DNA of 64,000 nt from contig NOKP01000001.1 in NCBI GenBank assembly GCA_002682825.1, positions 3,289,296 through 3,353,295 of the forward strand, written 5' to 3'. Shown piece by piece: positions 35,555-46,379 of the stretch. Position 1 is the first letter of the stretch; every line of letters begins with the position of its first letter. This DNA comes from Neonectria sp. B-13 (lineage: Eukaryota > Ascomycota > Sordariomycetes > Hypocreales > Nectriaceae). Made by a program: the position numbers and the translations under genes. Below the pieces are notes generated by a model that ran no database searches, was not told the DNA's origin, and worked only from the letters and a program-made list of their open reading frames with translations.

Positions 35555-36166
35555 TCATTCTAAATCTGCCCTCAACAACCCGAAGAAAACTTCGTCTAGA
35601 ACCTCACCCTTCTTCTCAACGGCACACCTCTTCCGCCCTTCTTCTACAAACCCAGCCTTCTTCAGCACTTTCTGACTCGCCACGTTCCTCCCAAACGTCG
35701 ACGCTTCCAGCCGGTTCAAGCCCGGCCACGTCGCAAACACCCATTGCACGAGCGCCCTCGTCGCCTCGGTCGCGTACCCGTGGCCCGCCGCTGATGTCGC
35801 GATCCAGTAGCCGATTTCCCACGTCCTATAGTAAACGTCCTTCTGCGGGACGACGCCCAGGCCGCCGATGAAGACCGGCGCAGCGTCGCCGTCGGATTTT
35901 AGGAATATGCCGTTGTCACCGGGATACGAGGTCCCGTTTGGTTCACAGGCGCTGCGGAGAAACGCCTCTGCGTCCGCAAGGCTGTACGGCGACGGGAAGC
36001 GGTTGCGCATGTTAAGGGCGAGGGACGGATGGTTGGCCGCCGCCGCCGTGACAGGGGCGTCGGAGAGGAGGTAGCGACGGATGATGAGTCGTTCCGTCTC
36101 GAAGAGCACAGTTCCGGGTTCCTCGCTCGGAGGCGAGGGGGACGTGAGGATCTCGTTCGCAGCCAT
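35555..36166 (-). CDS. GNAT-family N-acetyltransferase (RimJ/RimL type)
   Basis: This single exon of 203 residues has the order usual for the Acetyltransf_3 group. A beta strand reads FETERLIIRRYLLSDA. An FPSPYSLADAEAFL helix follows, then IGGLGVV, the WEIGYWIATSAAGHGYATEA stretch with the acetyl-CoA pyrophosphate loop, and NVASQKVLKKAGFVEEG near the end. The substrate cannot be told; protein N-termini, amines and antibiotics are all known for the group. I chose the ATG at 36166 (GACATGGCT context) because the conserved fold begins about 20 residues later. An in-frame ATG at 36223 would add 19 residues. The stop is 256 bp from the stop of the small membrane protein gene. Confidence 0.82.
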   Translation of the reverse strand: MAANEILTSPSPPSEEPGTVLFETERLIIRRYLLSDAPVTAAAANHPSLALNMRNRFPSPYSLADAEAFLRSACEPNGTSYPGDNGIFLKSDGDAAPVFIGGLGVVPQKDVYYRTWEIGYWIATSAAGHGYATEATRALVQWVFATWPGLNRLEASTFGRNVASQKVLKKAGFVEEGRKRCAVEKKGEVLDEVFFGLLRADLE

Positions 36167-37334
36167 GTCGAGAATGTTCGTTTCAAGGAGTAAGATATTG
36201 AGTCGAATGGGGTGCAGTTTCATAAAATGTCGGTGTTGAATACGACGAGGAGAAGCAAGGGCCGAGTATCACACTTTGAAATGGCCCTTATTATGTCGCA
36301 ATTATTGTAAATGACTCACCGACACTGCGAAAGCTGGATGCTTACGCCGTCGTATCGCCTGATCTGCAGTCCTCCCCCCAAAGGCAAGTAAGTGTACTTC
36401 CAAGGAGGCGCCAACCGCGGGGCTGTGTGAAGTAGTCAAGGCTGAAGCTTTGGATTCTTGACTCATGAGACACTTATGTAAGTTGGTTGACTCAACAACT
36501 CAGAGACAATCCTGTCAAGATCCAAATGCTGAATCCTAGACTACTTCGCACGTCGTCCACCTTCCCAAAAAGGCCATCCATTAACAAGGGACCCGCACTT
36601 TGGATCCTATCACTTGGGGCCACTGGTCTTGATAGACATTGAATGCTTACCACCGACAGTTGGCGGTGCACTGGGTCGCAGGGATTCATTTGTGTCCGAG
36701 GGTCAGTCAGGCTTCATCTCTGGAATGTCTCACTTCAAACAAACATCAGGCAGATGTCAGAAATATAGCCCGGCGCGGCTTGTCTATTGTCGACATCTTA
36801 CACCCCGAGTCGCTCACTGGGAGGACCGTCGTATCGTACAATGCTAAGGCCACCGTATGGCTTCTAAACCCTCCTTCGATATCCGAAATAGCCACCCCTG
36901 GGGAATTGGCTGCAGCTCGTATTCGCGACCCTCATCTGTGCCGATCTAGCCGCCCTTATCACTCTCTCCGTGCCTCTGTCTTTTCCTGCCTGGTTGCAGG
37001 AGCATTAGGGAAGTGGTACACCTCGGCCGACTTGGCCATTATATCTGTAACGCCGCGACCGTAAATGCGTTGGCTGTGTGGGTAATGAAAATAGCAGAAT
37101 GCCTCCATGGTCCGATGAAGACCAACGCCCGCGAATAAATCAAGGAAAAATCAAGGAAAACTTTTGAATGAACCTCGCCATGCCTCCCAAACGATGCAAC
37201 AAGAATCAAAACCTCGCCAAACGCTTCGTTGCGGAACCTTGGCTTCTGGAAGGAGCCGGCAACGAATAAGATGACGGAATTGATAACAAAAGAAAATCCG
37301 TGTCGGTGTGGTACTCGAGCGTGGGGATGACCGT
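36167..37334. other. Gap between the acetyltransferase and the zinc-cluster gene
   Basis: This 1.17-kb stretch is upstream of the acetyltransferase and downstream of the zinc-cluster gene. A 141-codon plus-strand frame at 36639-37064 has no recognisable motif and no conserved composition, so I do not call it a gene. Confidence 0.4.
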
Positions 37335-40273
37335 CTAGGCCCTTCTGGCAATGTTGACGCCAGGGTTGACAAGTGCTCTAGTTGCAATATCGCTGAATCG
37401 TCGCACTACATTGGTTGTCCCACCAGTGACCTGAGACTCGTCGTGAAGGAACTTGGATGCGACAGCAAGTCTGTTCTTGGGGTCGCTCTCGTCCAGGTGT
37501 TGGGGCACTGAGTTGCCGTAGCCGGATTCGAAGTTTGGTGCCAACTCTCGCACCACCGCGATCGAGTAAAGGACGTCTCGGTTCTCACGTCCGTCCAGCA
37601 GATGTCGCATCCGAGTCAACACATCGTCTCTAGCCTGGGCCGCTTGTGGTGTGTTAGAGTTGTCTTGTGTCCGAACAAACTCGGCCAGGTTGTACCAGAA
37701 GTCGAACTGTCGGGTGCGGTGAGGGTCGGGGTCTTGAGCGGGAGGTGAAAGGGGGTTCGCGGATAAGTAGTCTCCGCACAGGAGGGCTTCGACAACTCGG
37801 ACTCGATTCTTTGCCTCATTCGCATCACCATCTCGGGGTAGCATCCCAGCGGCGGGGGCAGTATCTGGGGTTTGGTAGGAAACGCGCGCCAGCTCCCATA
37901 CAATTCTGGTCTCCAGGATGCCGGAATAGGCCATCTGAGCGTGGTCGTTGGGCCTGACCGCTTCCAAGATCCTCAGGAAGGACGCCATGAGCCCGACAAG
38001 CGTAGCGTCCTTGGGGAAGCTCATAGTCCCGTTCTCCACAAAGTAATACCACGTCGTCTCAAAGAAAGAACTAAGCCCGGGAGCATACATCTCGTGATAG
38101 ACTTTGGTAATCTCGTTGAACATCTCCTCGGTGTGGTGAATCTGCTGGGCGGGGGGTGCAGGGCCCAGCAGGTCGATAATCTCATTGATCGTCATTTTCT
38201 TGGCTGTAGAAACCCTGCGTGTGAGCGGATATTCTAACAGCAACGAAGGACCAACGAGGGAAAATCAAGCGGAGGGGGCGCCACCTCTGAGATGAAAATT
38301 GCTGTCGCCAAGAGGCTTGTGATCAAGCAATCTCGAGTTGTCCTGGGTCGATGAGGGAGCTGACGACGAGAAGGTCTGGAGGGCCGGGTCGATGGCAGCT
38401 GCGTACTCGTAGCCGGCTTCGGACTTGACGGGTGTCAAGGTGCCGGTGGAGAGGGTGGGGTCGTAGCTGAGCGAGGTGACGGACGGGTTGGGGCTGGCGG
38501 TGGAGGCGTGGGCTGCGGCGTAGGAGCTCGGGAGCATCGACGGCTGGCTGCCGTACGAGTTTGTGGATCGGGCGGTGAGAGCCGGGTTCGACGGGAGGGA
38601 CGAGGGGACGGAGGACGGGATGGCGGACGACACGGAGCTCGGGACAGACGGCGTGGTGGGTTGACTCAGCGGCGCCGGCTGGATGTTGGAGGTAGATTGA
38701 CTGCCCGGTTGTTGTCGAAAGATGGGATCGTAGCCCAAACACTCGCGCTTCGACTTCTTGCAGTTATTGCAAGTTGGGTGTGTCTCGTCGCACTGGCAAG
38801 ATGGAGTTGTTAGAAGGTTGAAGTGGGATGGGGACACCTCCACAAGGGAAGAAGAAAAAAAGAAAAAAGAGAGCGAGGTGCCGACGCCGAAGCGGGAGGC
38901 TGCGACATGCACAGCAAACCACACCGGTCGCACAACGGAACACAGCCAATAACGAGCTTGGAGAGCTGAGGCAACGGCCGAGCTCTTCGTCAGTGGCTTG
39001 CTGGGTGTGATTGGGCGTGCTTTACGTGGGAGGAGGAAATCGGCCACGAGCGCTACGTGGATGTGAGACCTGTTGGCGTCGCGACAGGTCCAGAGCAAAC
39101 AAGCGAACCCGCAAGCAAACTGAGAAGCGAACTGCGAAGCCAAAAGTAGGCGAACGGTCTTTTCTCGACCTCGACTTTCGCTTAATGGCCACCCCGCTCT
39201 CTTCATCCCCCCGTGAAGCCTCCCCGGCACCGCGTCTCACAGGGAAATGGGGATGTAAGGGGAAAAAAAGCAGTTGAGATGTTGCTCACCTTGATTCTAC
39301 GCTTGCGACAGGTCAAGCAGCCTGTCTTCGTCCTGCGCTTGATCTCCTGTAAAACGCAAACGCGCAGTCAGCAACCAGACCACACCTTGACAAACCACAC
39401 TCTGGCACTCTTTGAGATGCAGTCCACGTGTCGCAAACGTACCTTCTTTGGACCTCGATGACCCAGGAGGCGAGGATCGTGTGGGAGGGCATAGCGAGCC
39501 ATAGGGTCTGAAGGGAGACCGTAACCTGGGGCCAGAGGCATGTTGTGGTGGCCATAAAACGGCATTCCTCCTGATACAGGCGCCATGGGCATATTCATAC
39601 TCATGCTCATGCTCATGGACATGGCTTGAGAAGCTGCCGCAGACGGGCCTTGTTGTTGCTGCTGTTGTGACATCGAGTCCATGGTGCGCATGCTCGGTAG
39701 CGACATGGCGTTGCTTCCCACGGGTATGGGGTTCGGTCGGTAGCCGTCGGCGGGCTGGGTCGTCGCGGTAGCATAGGATGCATACTGGGCGTTGGAGACA
39801 CCGACGGTCGAAGGATACGGGCTCGAGGGACCCGGATAGCTCACATTATGGCCATGGGGAGCACCCGGGTATTGGCTCGACATTTCGGTATCAGGAGTCG
39901 GGTTGGGCTCGGGCTCGGAGGCCCTGCTGTCACCGTTCTGCTGAGGGGCCGCAGATTGGGCAACGACAGAGGCAGTCGCGGAGGCAGATGCAGACGCGGA
40001 AGAGGGCGTAGAGGGAGCAGCGAGATGATCGACGTCGGCGGTGGAGGAGGGTGTCGAGTCGGTGGCGGTGGTGACTGGCAGAAGAGATGCGTCGACGGCG
40101 TCAGCAGCAGGAGTGGCGGAGACAGCGGGCGGTGGAGCAACTAGAGTGACTGGAGTGACTGGAGGAACGGCAGATACGGCAGATACGGCAGCAGCTGGAG
40201 GAGAAGTAGAGTCAGGAGCTGGACGTATGCTGGGAGAGTTGCCGCGACTCTGGGCGTGGTCGTCTTGAGCCAT
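37335..40273 (-). CDS. Zn2Cys6 (binuclear zinc cluster) transcription factor
   Basis: Four exons (40273-39443, 39346-39290, 38792-38285, 38203-37335) encode 754 residues. Residues 1-277 are low-complexity with runs of A, S, P, seven Q and an MSMSMSMSMNM tract. The zinc cluster spans C287, C290, C297, C304, C307 and C314 in the order CX2CX6CX6CX2CX6C, preceded by KKEIKRRTKTG. A second S/P-rich linker leads to a helical C-terminal region from about 466 (MTINEIIDLLGP onward). That region looks like the family of broad developmental regulators annotated as Moc3 or OefC-like in other fungi; this name is tentative. A 497-nt intron splits the cluster between RRIK and CDE. The third intron uses an unusual GTGGCG donor and is the least certain junction, but it alone keeps the frame. 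It probably acts in the nucleus as a DNA-binding regulator. Confidence 0.85.
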
Positions 40274-40620
40274 TCTGTTTTTAATTAGAAATTTTTATGG
40301 AGCCACTGCCACGCAGAGTCAGGAATAACGAAAAGCGACCAGGGGACGCGACCCTGGACCACAACCACGGAGGAGGACCTTGTGCTGGACAAGGAAGGAG
40401 GGGAGCACAAGGGAGTTGCAGGGGCAGAGGGACAAAGTGGGAGAGCCTAGAGGGAGGGGACAGGACAAGCTCCGGAGCCAGGGCCGACGAGGAACAGCCC
40501 TGGGAGTGGCAGTGAGCTATCGACGATGCGTGCGATGGCGATGCGATGCGATGCGCGAGCGTGACGATGGGATGACCTCAGGCGTGGCGTGAAGAGGGAA
40601 GGACACGCGAGTACGAGCTC

Positions 40621-40703
40621 TCGTTGCTGTCGTTGCAGTTGCAGTTGGAGTTGCAGTTGCAGTTGCTGTTGTCGTCGCCGCCGTCGTCGTCGTCGTCGTC
40701 GTG
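40621..40703 (+). repeat. GTTGCA and GTC microsatellites
   Basis: The tract starts with imperfect GTTGCA/GTTGGA hexamers and passes into a GTC trinucleotide run. It lies about 350-430 bp upstream of the zinc-cluster start codon and on that gene's strand reads as CAACTG and GAC units. Confidence 0.85.
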
Positions 40704-41236
40704 GTGGGATGGCGGGACGATGAGACACGGGAACCACAAGCTCGCAGCAGGAGGGCGACGAGGAGCACAGGGACGCGCTGGAATCAGATACGGATGGAGT
40801 AGTTGACTCGTCGTCTTCGTCCTCGAACATCGAGGCCAACTGCCCCCTGCCTGGCGACTGGCTGCGCGGTCGAGATGGGTTGTGGGTGGCAGTGGTGGTT
40901 CTGGTGGTGGTTGGTGGGGACTACCGAAGCGACGTCGATCGAAGCGAACGGGAGGATGACAGGCGGCCGGGGGGGCGTTCGCGTTCCCTTATTTCGTACC
41001 GTACAAAGTACCAAGAGAAGAAAAGATAAAAAGTCAAGGAGTGAACGATGGGACGGGAGACGGGGGGGCGGAGGAGGGACCGGGGGGTTCGTCCGCAGCT
41101 TAACGTTAGGTTGGAGACGCCGGCTCGATGGAGACGACGCGCTCTCGCCCAAAAGACAGACAATGGGACCGACGGGGCGGACTGACTGGGGGTGACAATA
41201 GTTCTGGAAAATTGGATTGGATACTTAGTACCTTAG

Positions 41237-41248
41237 GTACCTAGGTAC
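41237..41248. repeat. Palindrome GTACCTAGGTAC
   Basis: This is a perfect 12-bp palindrome preceded by the related CTTAGTACCTTAG. Its core TACCTAGGTA recurs at 50661-50670. Confidence 0.85.
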
Positions 41249-43886
41249 GTTGAGGCGCCTGAACTTTGCTTCCGGGGGCCAAGACCGTGCGGAAGAATAG
41301 AAGCTCCAGGCCTGGAAAAGCTACAGGCAGGAAGGGGGCCCCCGGGGGGGGGGCTTATGTTAGGGGCCTCCACTACCAAGGCAGCGCCCGGCCAGGTGTG
41401 CCAGTCCAGCGGGAACCTTAGCGGCCTGTAGTAGTGCGCTGTAACGCTCGATGGCGCCCTGATGAGCGCCCGGGGCAGCTGTCCGGGGCTCCGGTTCCTG
41501 GATCGCCGGGCTAGAGACCCGGGGCCCGGGGGGTGGTTCGGGGGGGATGCGGTCGGTCGGTCAGTGGTTGTCGGCGTCGGCGCCAGTGAAGTGAAGTGAG
41601 TGAGTGTGTCTCTCTCGCCCAGATGCCGACATGGAGGGCTTCCAAGGGTCAACCCATGATGCAGTGCGCAGTGCACACGAGACCTTGCTGGACTTCCACT
41701 GAGATACACGGAGGATCGCTTTCGGGCAATTCGTTACCGGCTGCACGTACGATAGACGACGGATGTACGATGTACGATGCCATGTACGATACGCATGTTC
41801 CCATCATGGCATGGTCCTGCGCTGCATGGTGCCGCATGGTGCCGCATGGTGTTACTGCTGCAGCCGCCGACGGCGCACAAAGCCCAGACAGAGCCCGGAC
41901 ACGACAATCACAATCCATGAGATCGCCCAGCCTGCACCTGCTAACTGGTCTATTTCTTACATAGTACGTGGCTGGTAACCGGGCGCCAGGTACGTAGGTT
42001 TTGCTTTCCCTTGTCCGCACTAGAAGCTGCCATCTTGGCGGGCCGAGAGAGATCTGACTGTCGTAGACTCGAGACTGGCTCGCTAATGGCCTGATGGGTG
42101 GCAATCCTGGGATGACCTCCCTAAAATTGCATGGGGCTCGCCCATCTGGACAGGCAAAACCGGGTTGCGGTGGGCGTGAGCAATTGGAAGCTTCCATGTG
42201 GACGGTCTGTGGCATGGCCATGGCATGGTAATGTCATGGCAATCCATGGTTCTCTGGGAGCAAGGGATCCATTTCTCTTCTGGTGGTGCTGCTGGGGTTC
42301 TCGACCAAGCAACCAAGCAACCAACTCTGTGCCCCTTATTTTCCCGAATAGTGAGCCATCCTGTCCAACAAATCCCTTGCTTTACCAGATTACCTGAGCC
42401 TGCTCCTATGCCTGTGCCTGCACACCTTGCCTTGCCCGCTTTGGTGCAATATCGGGGAACATCCCAAGTGTATGGAGTACGGGAGTAAGTCGCAAGGTTC
42501 TTTCGTCTTCTCTCGTCTTCTATCGTCTTCTGTCTCCCCTTCTCTCCATCTGTCGTCATAATTACCTACCGAATCTCATAAAACACGGACACGGACATGG
42601 ACGTCCGCCCTACTATCTAGGGCCCTTACAAATACCGTGCCCCCCTTGAACAAACATAAATACAATTCGTAAAAAGAAAGAAAGCAAGAAAGAAAAACCC
42701 CAAAGCAGATGTATGAACGGTACTTCATACGCACACCGTACCCACCGTTCATCTAGCTTGTCGATGGTGGTACATTATACCCTCTACTACGGAGTACCAT
42801 GCCCACACTTTGAACAACCTGGAATGCAGCTTCGCCTGCATCAGGATTTCAACCCGAATCAACCCTTCCACGAACTCCCCGCAACGCCACAGCATACGCC
42901 CTAAGGCCCTTAGCCCCCAATGCGCCGAGTGCACTAATGTAGGTACGAGCTGCCTGCGAGTTTTAGTGCCCGTAGGATGGAATGGGCCTCGGCCACGAAT
43001 TGGATTGATCCAATGCCACCGTACGAAGTGCCTTATGTAACGTACCTTAGACTGGAGATGTTGGGACAGGCCCGATATGCACGGAAGTCAAAACCTCCAC
43101 CATTCACGAACGCCTAACATGGCCGTTGAGAACTGACATATGCAGCTAAGATGGATGCCAACATGTTATACATCTCTCCCGTCAATGTCAATACCTGGTC
43201 ATGTCTGTCACCAAATTTTATTCGTCGGGTCTGTTATAATTAGACGTCAAATTTCCTCGCTTCGTACACCCCCTCCATCTCTTTTTTCCCTTTCCTTTCC
43301 TTTTCTTCTCTTCTCTTCTCATCTCATCTCCCGCCCCCCATTTCCCCTTCTCCTTCACACCCCGGTCTTTGTGTAACCTCACCATCCCTCCTAGTCACCA
43401 CTGCCAGGGGGCTTTAGGGTGCTGGATGCCTACTTCGTACACGAGAATGGCAGATTGGGAACCGCCTTTCTCTCCTCGTCCTCCTGCGTCCGGTCTGCCG
43501 GGTTCTTTTCTTGAGCTTCTCCTCGCCGGCCTCATCGTCGGACAGTCCGCCCGCATGGGCCCCCTTCTCACAAGCAAGGCAAACCCTCCTCCCAGCTTCT
43601 CGGCCGAGGCATCATACCCTGCCGCGTCCTCGAGGTTGTATGGCACACACACGCCGAGTAGAGTGACGAAATACTGTCACTGCCCATCCCTGTTGACACT
43701 CACAACGGGAAGCAAGCGAGCGAGGCACCCACAGCTTGCAAGGCACAAGGGCTGGCTGGCCAACCGGGCCTCCCTCGCCCATCTCACCATCTCGCCTCGC
43801 CGCTCGCCTCCGATTAGCTCCCGAACACCTGGGGCTGTCCCATGGAAATCCCTTCCCCGGGCTCTGATTTCCTTCTAGAGCACTTA

Positions 43887-43906
43887 CTCTCTCTCTCTCT
43901 CTCTCT
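43887..43906 (+). repeat. CT dinucleotide repeat
   Basis: Ten CT units run without interruption in the gene-free region upstream of the zinc-cluster gene. Confidence 0.9.
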
Positions 43907-44147
43907 GTCTCTCGTGTGGTACAGCACGGCAGGCAGGTGTCCTGATCAAATCGTGGGTCGGTGCTCTATTCGGCCGAATACCAAACACCGCCTGCGCTAT
44001 CTGGCCAGAATCCACCCATCTCATTGCCGTATCACCAGATGCGTCCAACAATCCAGGGGGCATCCAAGAACCAAACCTACACATATCCCACACCCCCGGC
44101 CTTCGTTTCCGAAGGACAAAGAGCCCTCCCCCCCCTCTTCATTCAAC

Positions 44148-44166
44148 GTACTGTACTGTACTGTAC
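44148..44166 (+). repeat. GTACT tandem repeat
   Basis: Three GTACT units and a final GTAC lie just downstream of the glycosyltransferase stop codon. Confidence 0.85.
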
Positions 44167-44237
44167 AGCCTATCAAGCGTTATCCCCGTCTTCTCCGTCG
44201 TATATATGCCCACCTTGACCATCAAAGCATCAAAGCA

Positions 44238-45656
44238 TCAACACGCCCCCAGCAGCGTCTTCATCTTGGGCCAGTTCACGCCCGATACCTTCTGCGTAGC
44301 CTCATCCGCTCCCAGCAGCACCCACGGGCTCAGGTTGCACCCCAGCGTGTCCTTGTCGTATGTCCACGCCAGACACCATCGTCCATGCTCCTGGCACTTG
44401 GCCTGGCAGGCCTCGGAGCTCTGCACATCCCCCCACGTCCGCGTGTGCTCGTCCGGCTTCCCTACGTGGTCCGCCGATAGCTGGGTTTGTAGGTTCGCCA
44501 GCTCCGTCATGGGCGAGTCCCCAAACAGCTCCCACACGTCGCGCCACCGCACCGGCTCCTCTATTGTCGCCAGCGTCTTCCCCACGTGCGCCATCTCCCC
44601 CGGCTTACGTAGCCCATGGAAGGAGACGAGCGGCGCGCAGAACCGATTGGCCCAGATGCGCGTGATGGACGGCGGTTCCCCGTTGAAGTGGTGATTGTAG
44701 CTCTCCTCGATCGTGATGCCCAGCTTCTGTAGCGTCGTTGCCACGAGGCGATCCCCCCACGTCTCCGACATGGACTCGGTGTAGGCTTCCTCAACGATGC
44801 CGGGGTGGTCAAACAGGAGCCGCATCGCCACTCCAGATATCAAGATGCCGGATCCGCCATGCGCGAACCTGCCCTTGTAGTCACCCACGGCATTGCCGAT
44901 GTACTGTGCCTTTTTGGGGTCGAGATGGCTCAGTAGGAGCTCCAGTGACGGCCGGATCAGAAACGTGTCGTCGTCCAGGATGATGTACCACTTCTTGTAG
45001 GGCATTTGCTTGTAAATCATCTCCATGCCCATGATAAACTGCCTCTTGTCAGCATCCACTCGGAACGTAGTCGACATGATTAGCAAGAAACGTACCTTGA
45101 GCGCGTCTAGCTCCCATCCGAATTCCTGCCCAATCTCCAGGGCCTTCTTCTCGTTCCCCGCCTCGAGCTGCTCCTGGAGGCTGCTGTACTTGACGAGCCT
45201 CGGATAATCCTCGACCTTGCCCCGAATCTTGGTCTCCGTCACCTTCCGAATGGCATCGTGCACCGGCACGCCAATCACCTTCGCATCCGTCTCGTTCACC
45301 GTGGTCCAGTCGCCCACGACCATAAAGTCCTGGCCCTCCTCGCCCAGGAACCCGCCCGTCTGGGCAAACGCCGCCAGCTGGTCCGGCACGCGGTGGCGCG
45401 TCCCGTAGCCCGTCTTGATCAAGTAGCCCACGTCGGCGTACAAGTCGACCGGGTAGCGCGGCGCCGTCCATAGCCAAGCATCGCGGTCCGTGGTGGCACC
45501 GCGCAGGGCGTTGAACAGCCGCCCTGCGTTGAAGTTGATGGCGAGGCGGATGGAGGAGTCGTGGGGCAGGATGGAGTAGAAGATGGTGAAGAATATGAGG
45601 AAGATGATGGATTGGGAGGCGAGACGCCGCCTGAAGCGGCGTGTGATGTATATCAT
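44238..45656 (-). CDS. Glycosyltransferase family 31-like type II membrane protein
   Basis: Two exons (45656-45096 and 45044-44238) encode 455 residues. A basic N-terminus (RRFRRRL) is followed by one signal-anchor helix at about 16-31, so the catalytic part lies in the Golgi lumen. The DDD metal-binding motif sits at 211-213 within YIILDDDTFLIRP. It is followed by YIGNAVGDY and FAHGGSGILISG, the pattern of fungal GT31/Fringe-like enzymes. The C-terminus has paired cysteines (CQAKCQEHGRWC) resembling a PAN/apple-like module. A 51-nt segment (45095-45045, GTACGT donor, GACAAG end) is read as an intron because removing it brings WELDALK next to RQFIMGMEM as in relatives; its length is a multiple of three, so retention would not break the frame. 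Donor sugar and acceptor are unknown. Confidence 0.82.
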   Translation of the reverse strand: MIYITRRFRRRLASQSIIFLIFFTIFYSILPHDSSIRLAINFNAGRLFNALRGATTDRDAWLWTAPRYPVDLYADVGYLIKTGYGTRHRVPDQLAAFAQTGGFLGEEGQDFMVVGDWTTVNETDAKVIGVPVHDAIRKVTETKIRGKVEDYPRLVKYSSLQEQLEAGNEKKALEIGQEFGWELDALKVRFLLIMSTTFRVDADKRQFIMGMEMIYKQMPYKKWYIILDDDTFLIRPSLELLLSHLDPKKAQYIGNAVGDYKGRFAHGGSGILISGVAMRLLFDHPGIVEEAYTESMSETWGDRLVATTLQKLGITIEESYNHHFNGEPPSITRIWANRFCAPLVSFHGLRKPGEMAHVGKTLATIEEPVRWRDVWELFGDSPMTELANLQTQLSADHVGKPDEHTRTWGDVQSSEACQAKCQEHGRWCLAWTYDKDTLGCNLSPWVLLGADEATQKVSGVNWPKMKTLLGAC

Positions 45657-46379
45657 GGCGGTTGGTGGCGAGGTGAAGGTAAGCTGAAGGAGTCGAGGGT
45701 GCGCTTCAATTAGAGGCAACCAGATAACGGGATGAACTTTCAAATCCGCGGCGCACCATGCCCAATTCTTCTCGCAAGTGTTTCCCGAGTGCAGAACCAC
45801 CCTTTGAGAGCGCCGATTGCCGTCCAGTTGTACCCTTGATGGGTTGGTTGATGCCAAGTTGCCTGGCACGTCGTGTCCACAAAATCCGACTTGGGTTTTC
45901 CGAATGATCGAAAAAATGAACGAGGGTCTCAGTTAGATCCTTGCAATTAGCTCTACCCCCGATACAGTAGCCGAATCCTTTCAACTAAGATGGAAAATAG
46001 GAGCGAAATAAAAATAGGGAAGTTGCAAACCTAGAGAAATCCATTGTCATAACGTCGAGAGGATCGACCTGGTTAATGGCTGACTCAGCCGAAAGCAGCA
46101 AATCAGTGCCCGTTCAAAGTCCCGGCTAGAATTCGAACTCGGAATAATTAGTAGTTGTAGCTACTAGTAGTATATAAGCATCTACTTATCATATTAACTG
46201 AGTAACGGCTTGTTGATCTTAGACTTCCATAAGTTCCTTTTTAAATTAGTACTCCGAAACATAAGGAAGTCGCTGACAAAGGAGATTGTGTAAGTAGCAA
46301 TCCGTTACCCTGTAATTATAACACCATGGCATTAAATTGCGCTTCTTCAAGATTGTAGACTAGCATATCGATTTATCTT
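45657..46379. other. Upstream region of the glycosyltransferase, AT-rich on the right
   Basis: This 723-bp stretch becomes AT-rich with many TA steps from about 46120 to 46340, including TAGTAG/CTACTA inverted arms. The change of composition marks the approach to the decayed NACHT-ankyrin gene. Confidence 0.4.

Larger units (their letters stand above)
40274..44237. other. 4-kb gene-free region upstream of the zinc-cluster gene
   Basis: Between the zinc-cluster start codon and the stop of the glycosyltransferase I find no defensible gene. The stretch holds a GTTGCA/GTC microsatellite (40621-40703), the 12-bp palindrome GTACCTAGGTAC (41237-41248), three copies of ATGTACGAT (about 41761-41789), a polypyrimidine tract (43270-43350), a CT repeat (43887-43906) and GTACT repeats (44148-44166). 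A long promoter with a long leader is usual for developmental regulators in filamentous fungi; that reading is an inference. Confidence 0.45.

Noticed and set aside
36639..37064. 141-codon plus-strand frame between the acetyltransferase and zinc-cluster gene
   Set aside because: No motif, poor start context and no composition typical of the coding neighbours.
43369..43878. 169-codon plus-strand frame after a polypyrimidine tract
   Set aside because: The protein is low-complexity and unlike any family; the upstream tract could be promoter-like, so I kept it only as a possible transcript.
46126..46140. TTCGAA-containing motif resembling a tRNA T-arm
   Set aside because: No matching acceptor stem, D-arm or anticodon arm can be built around it on either strand.
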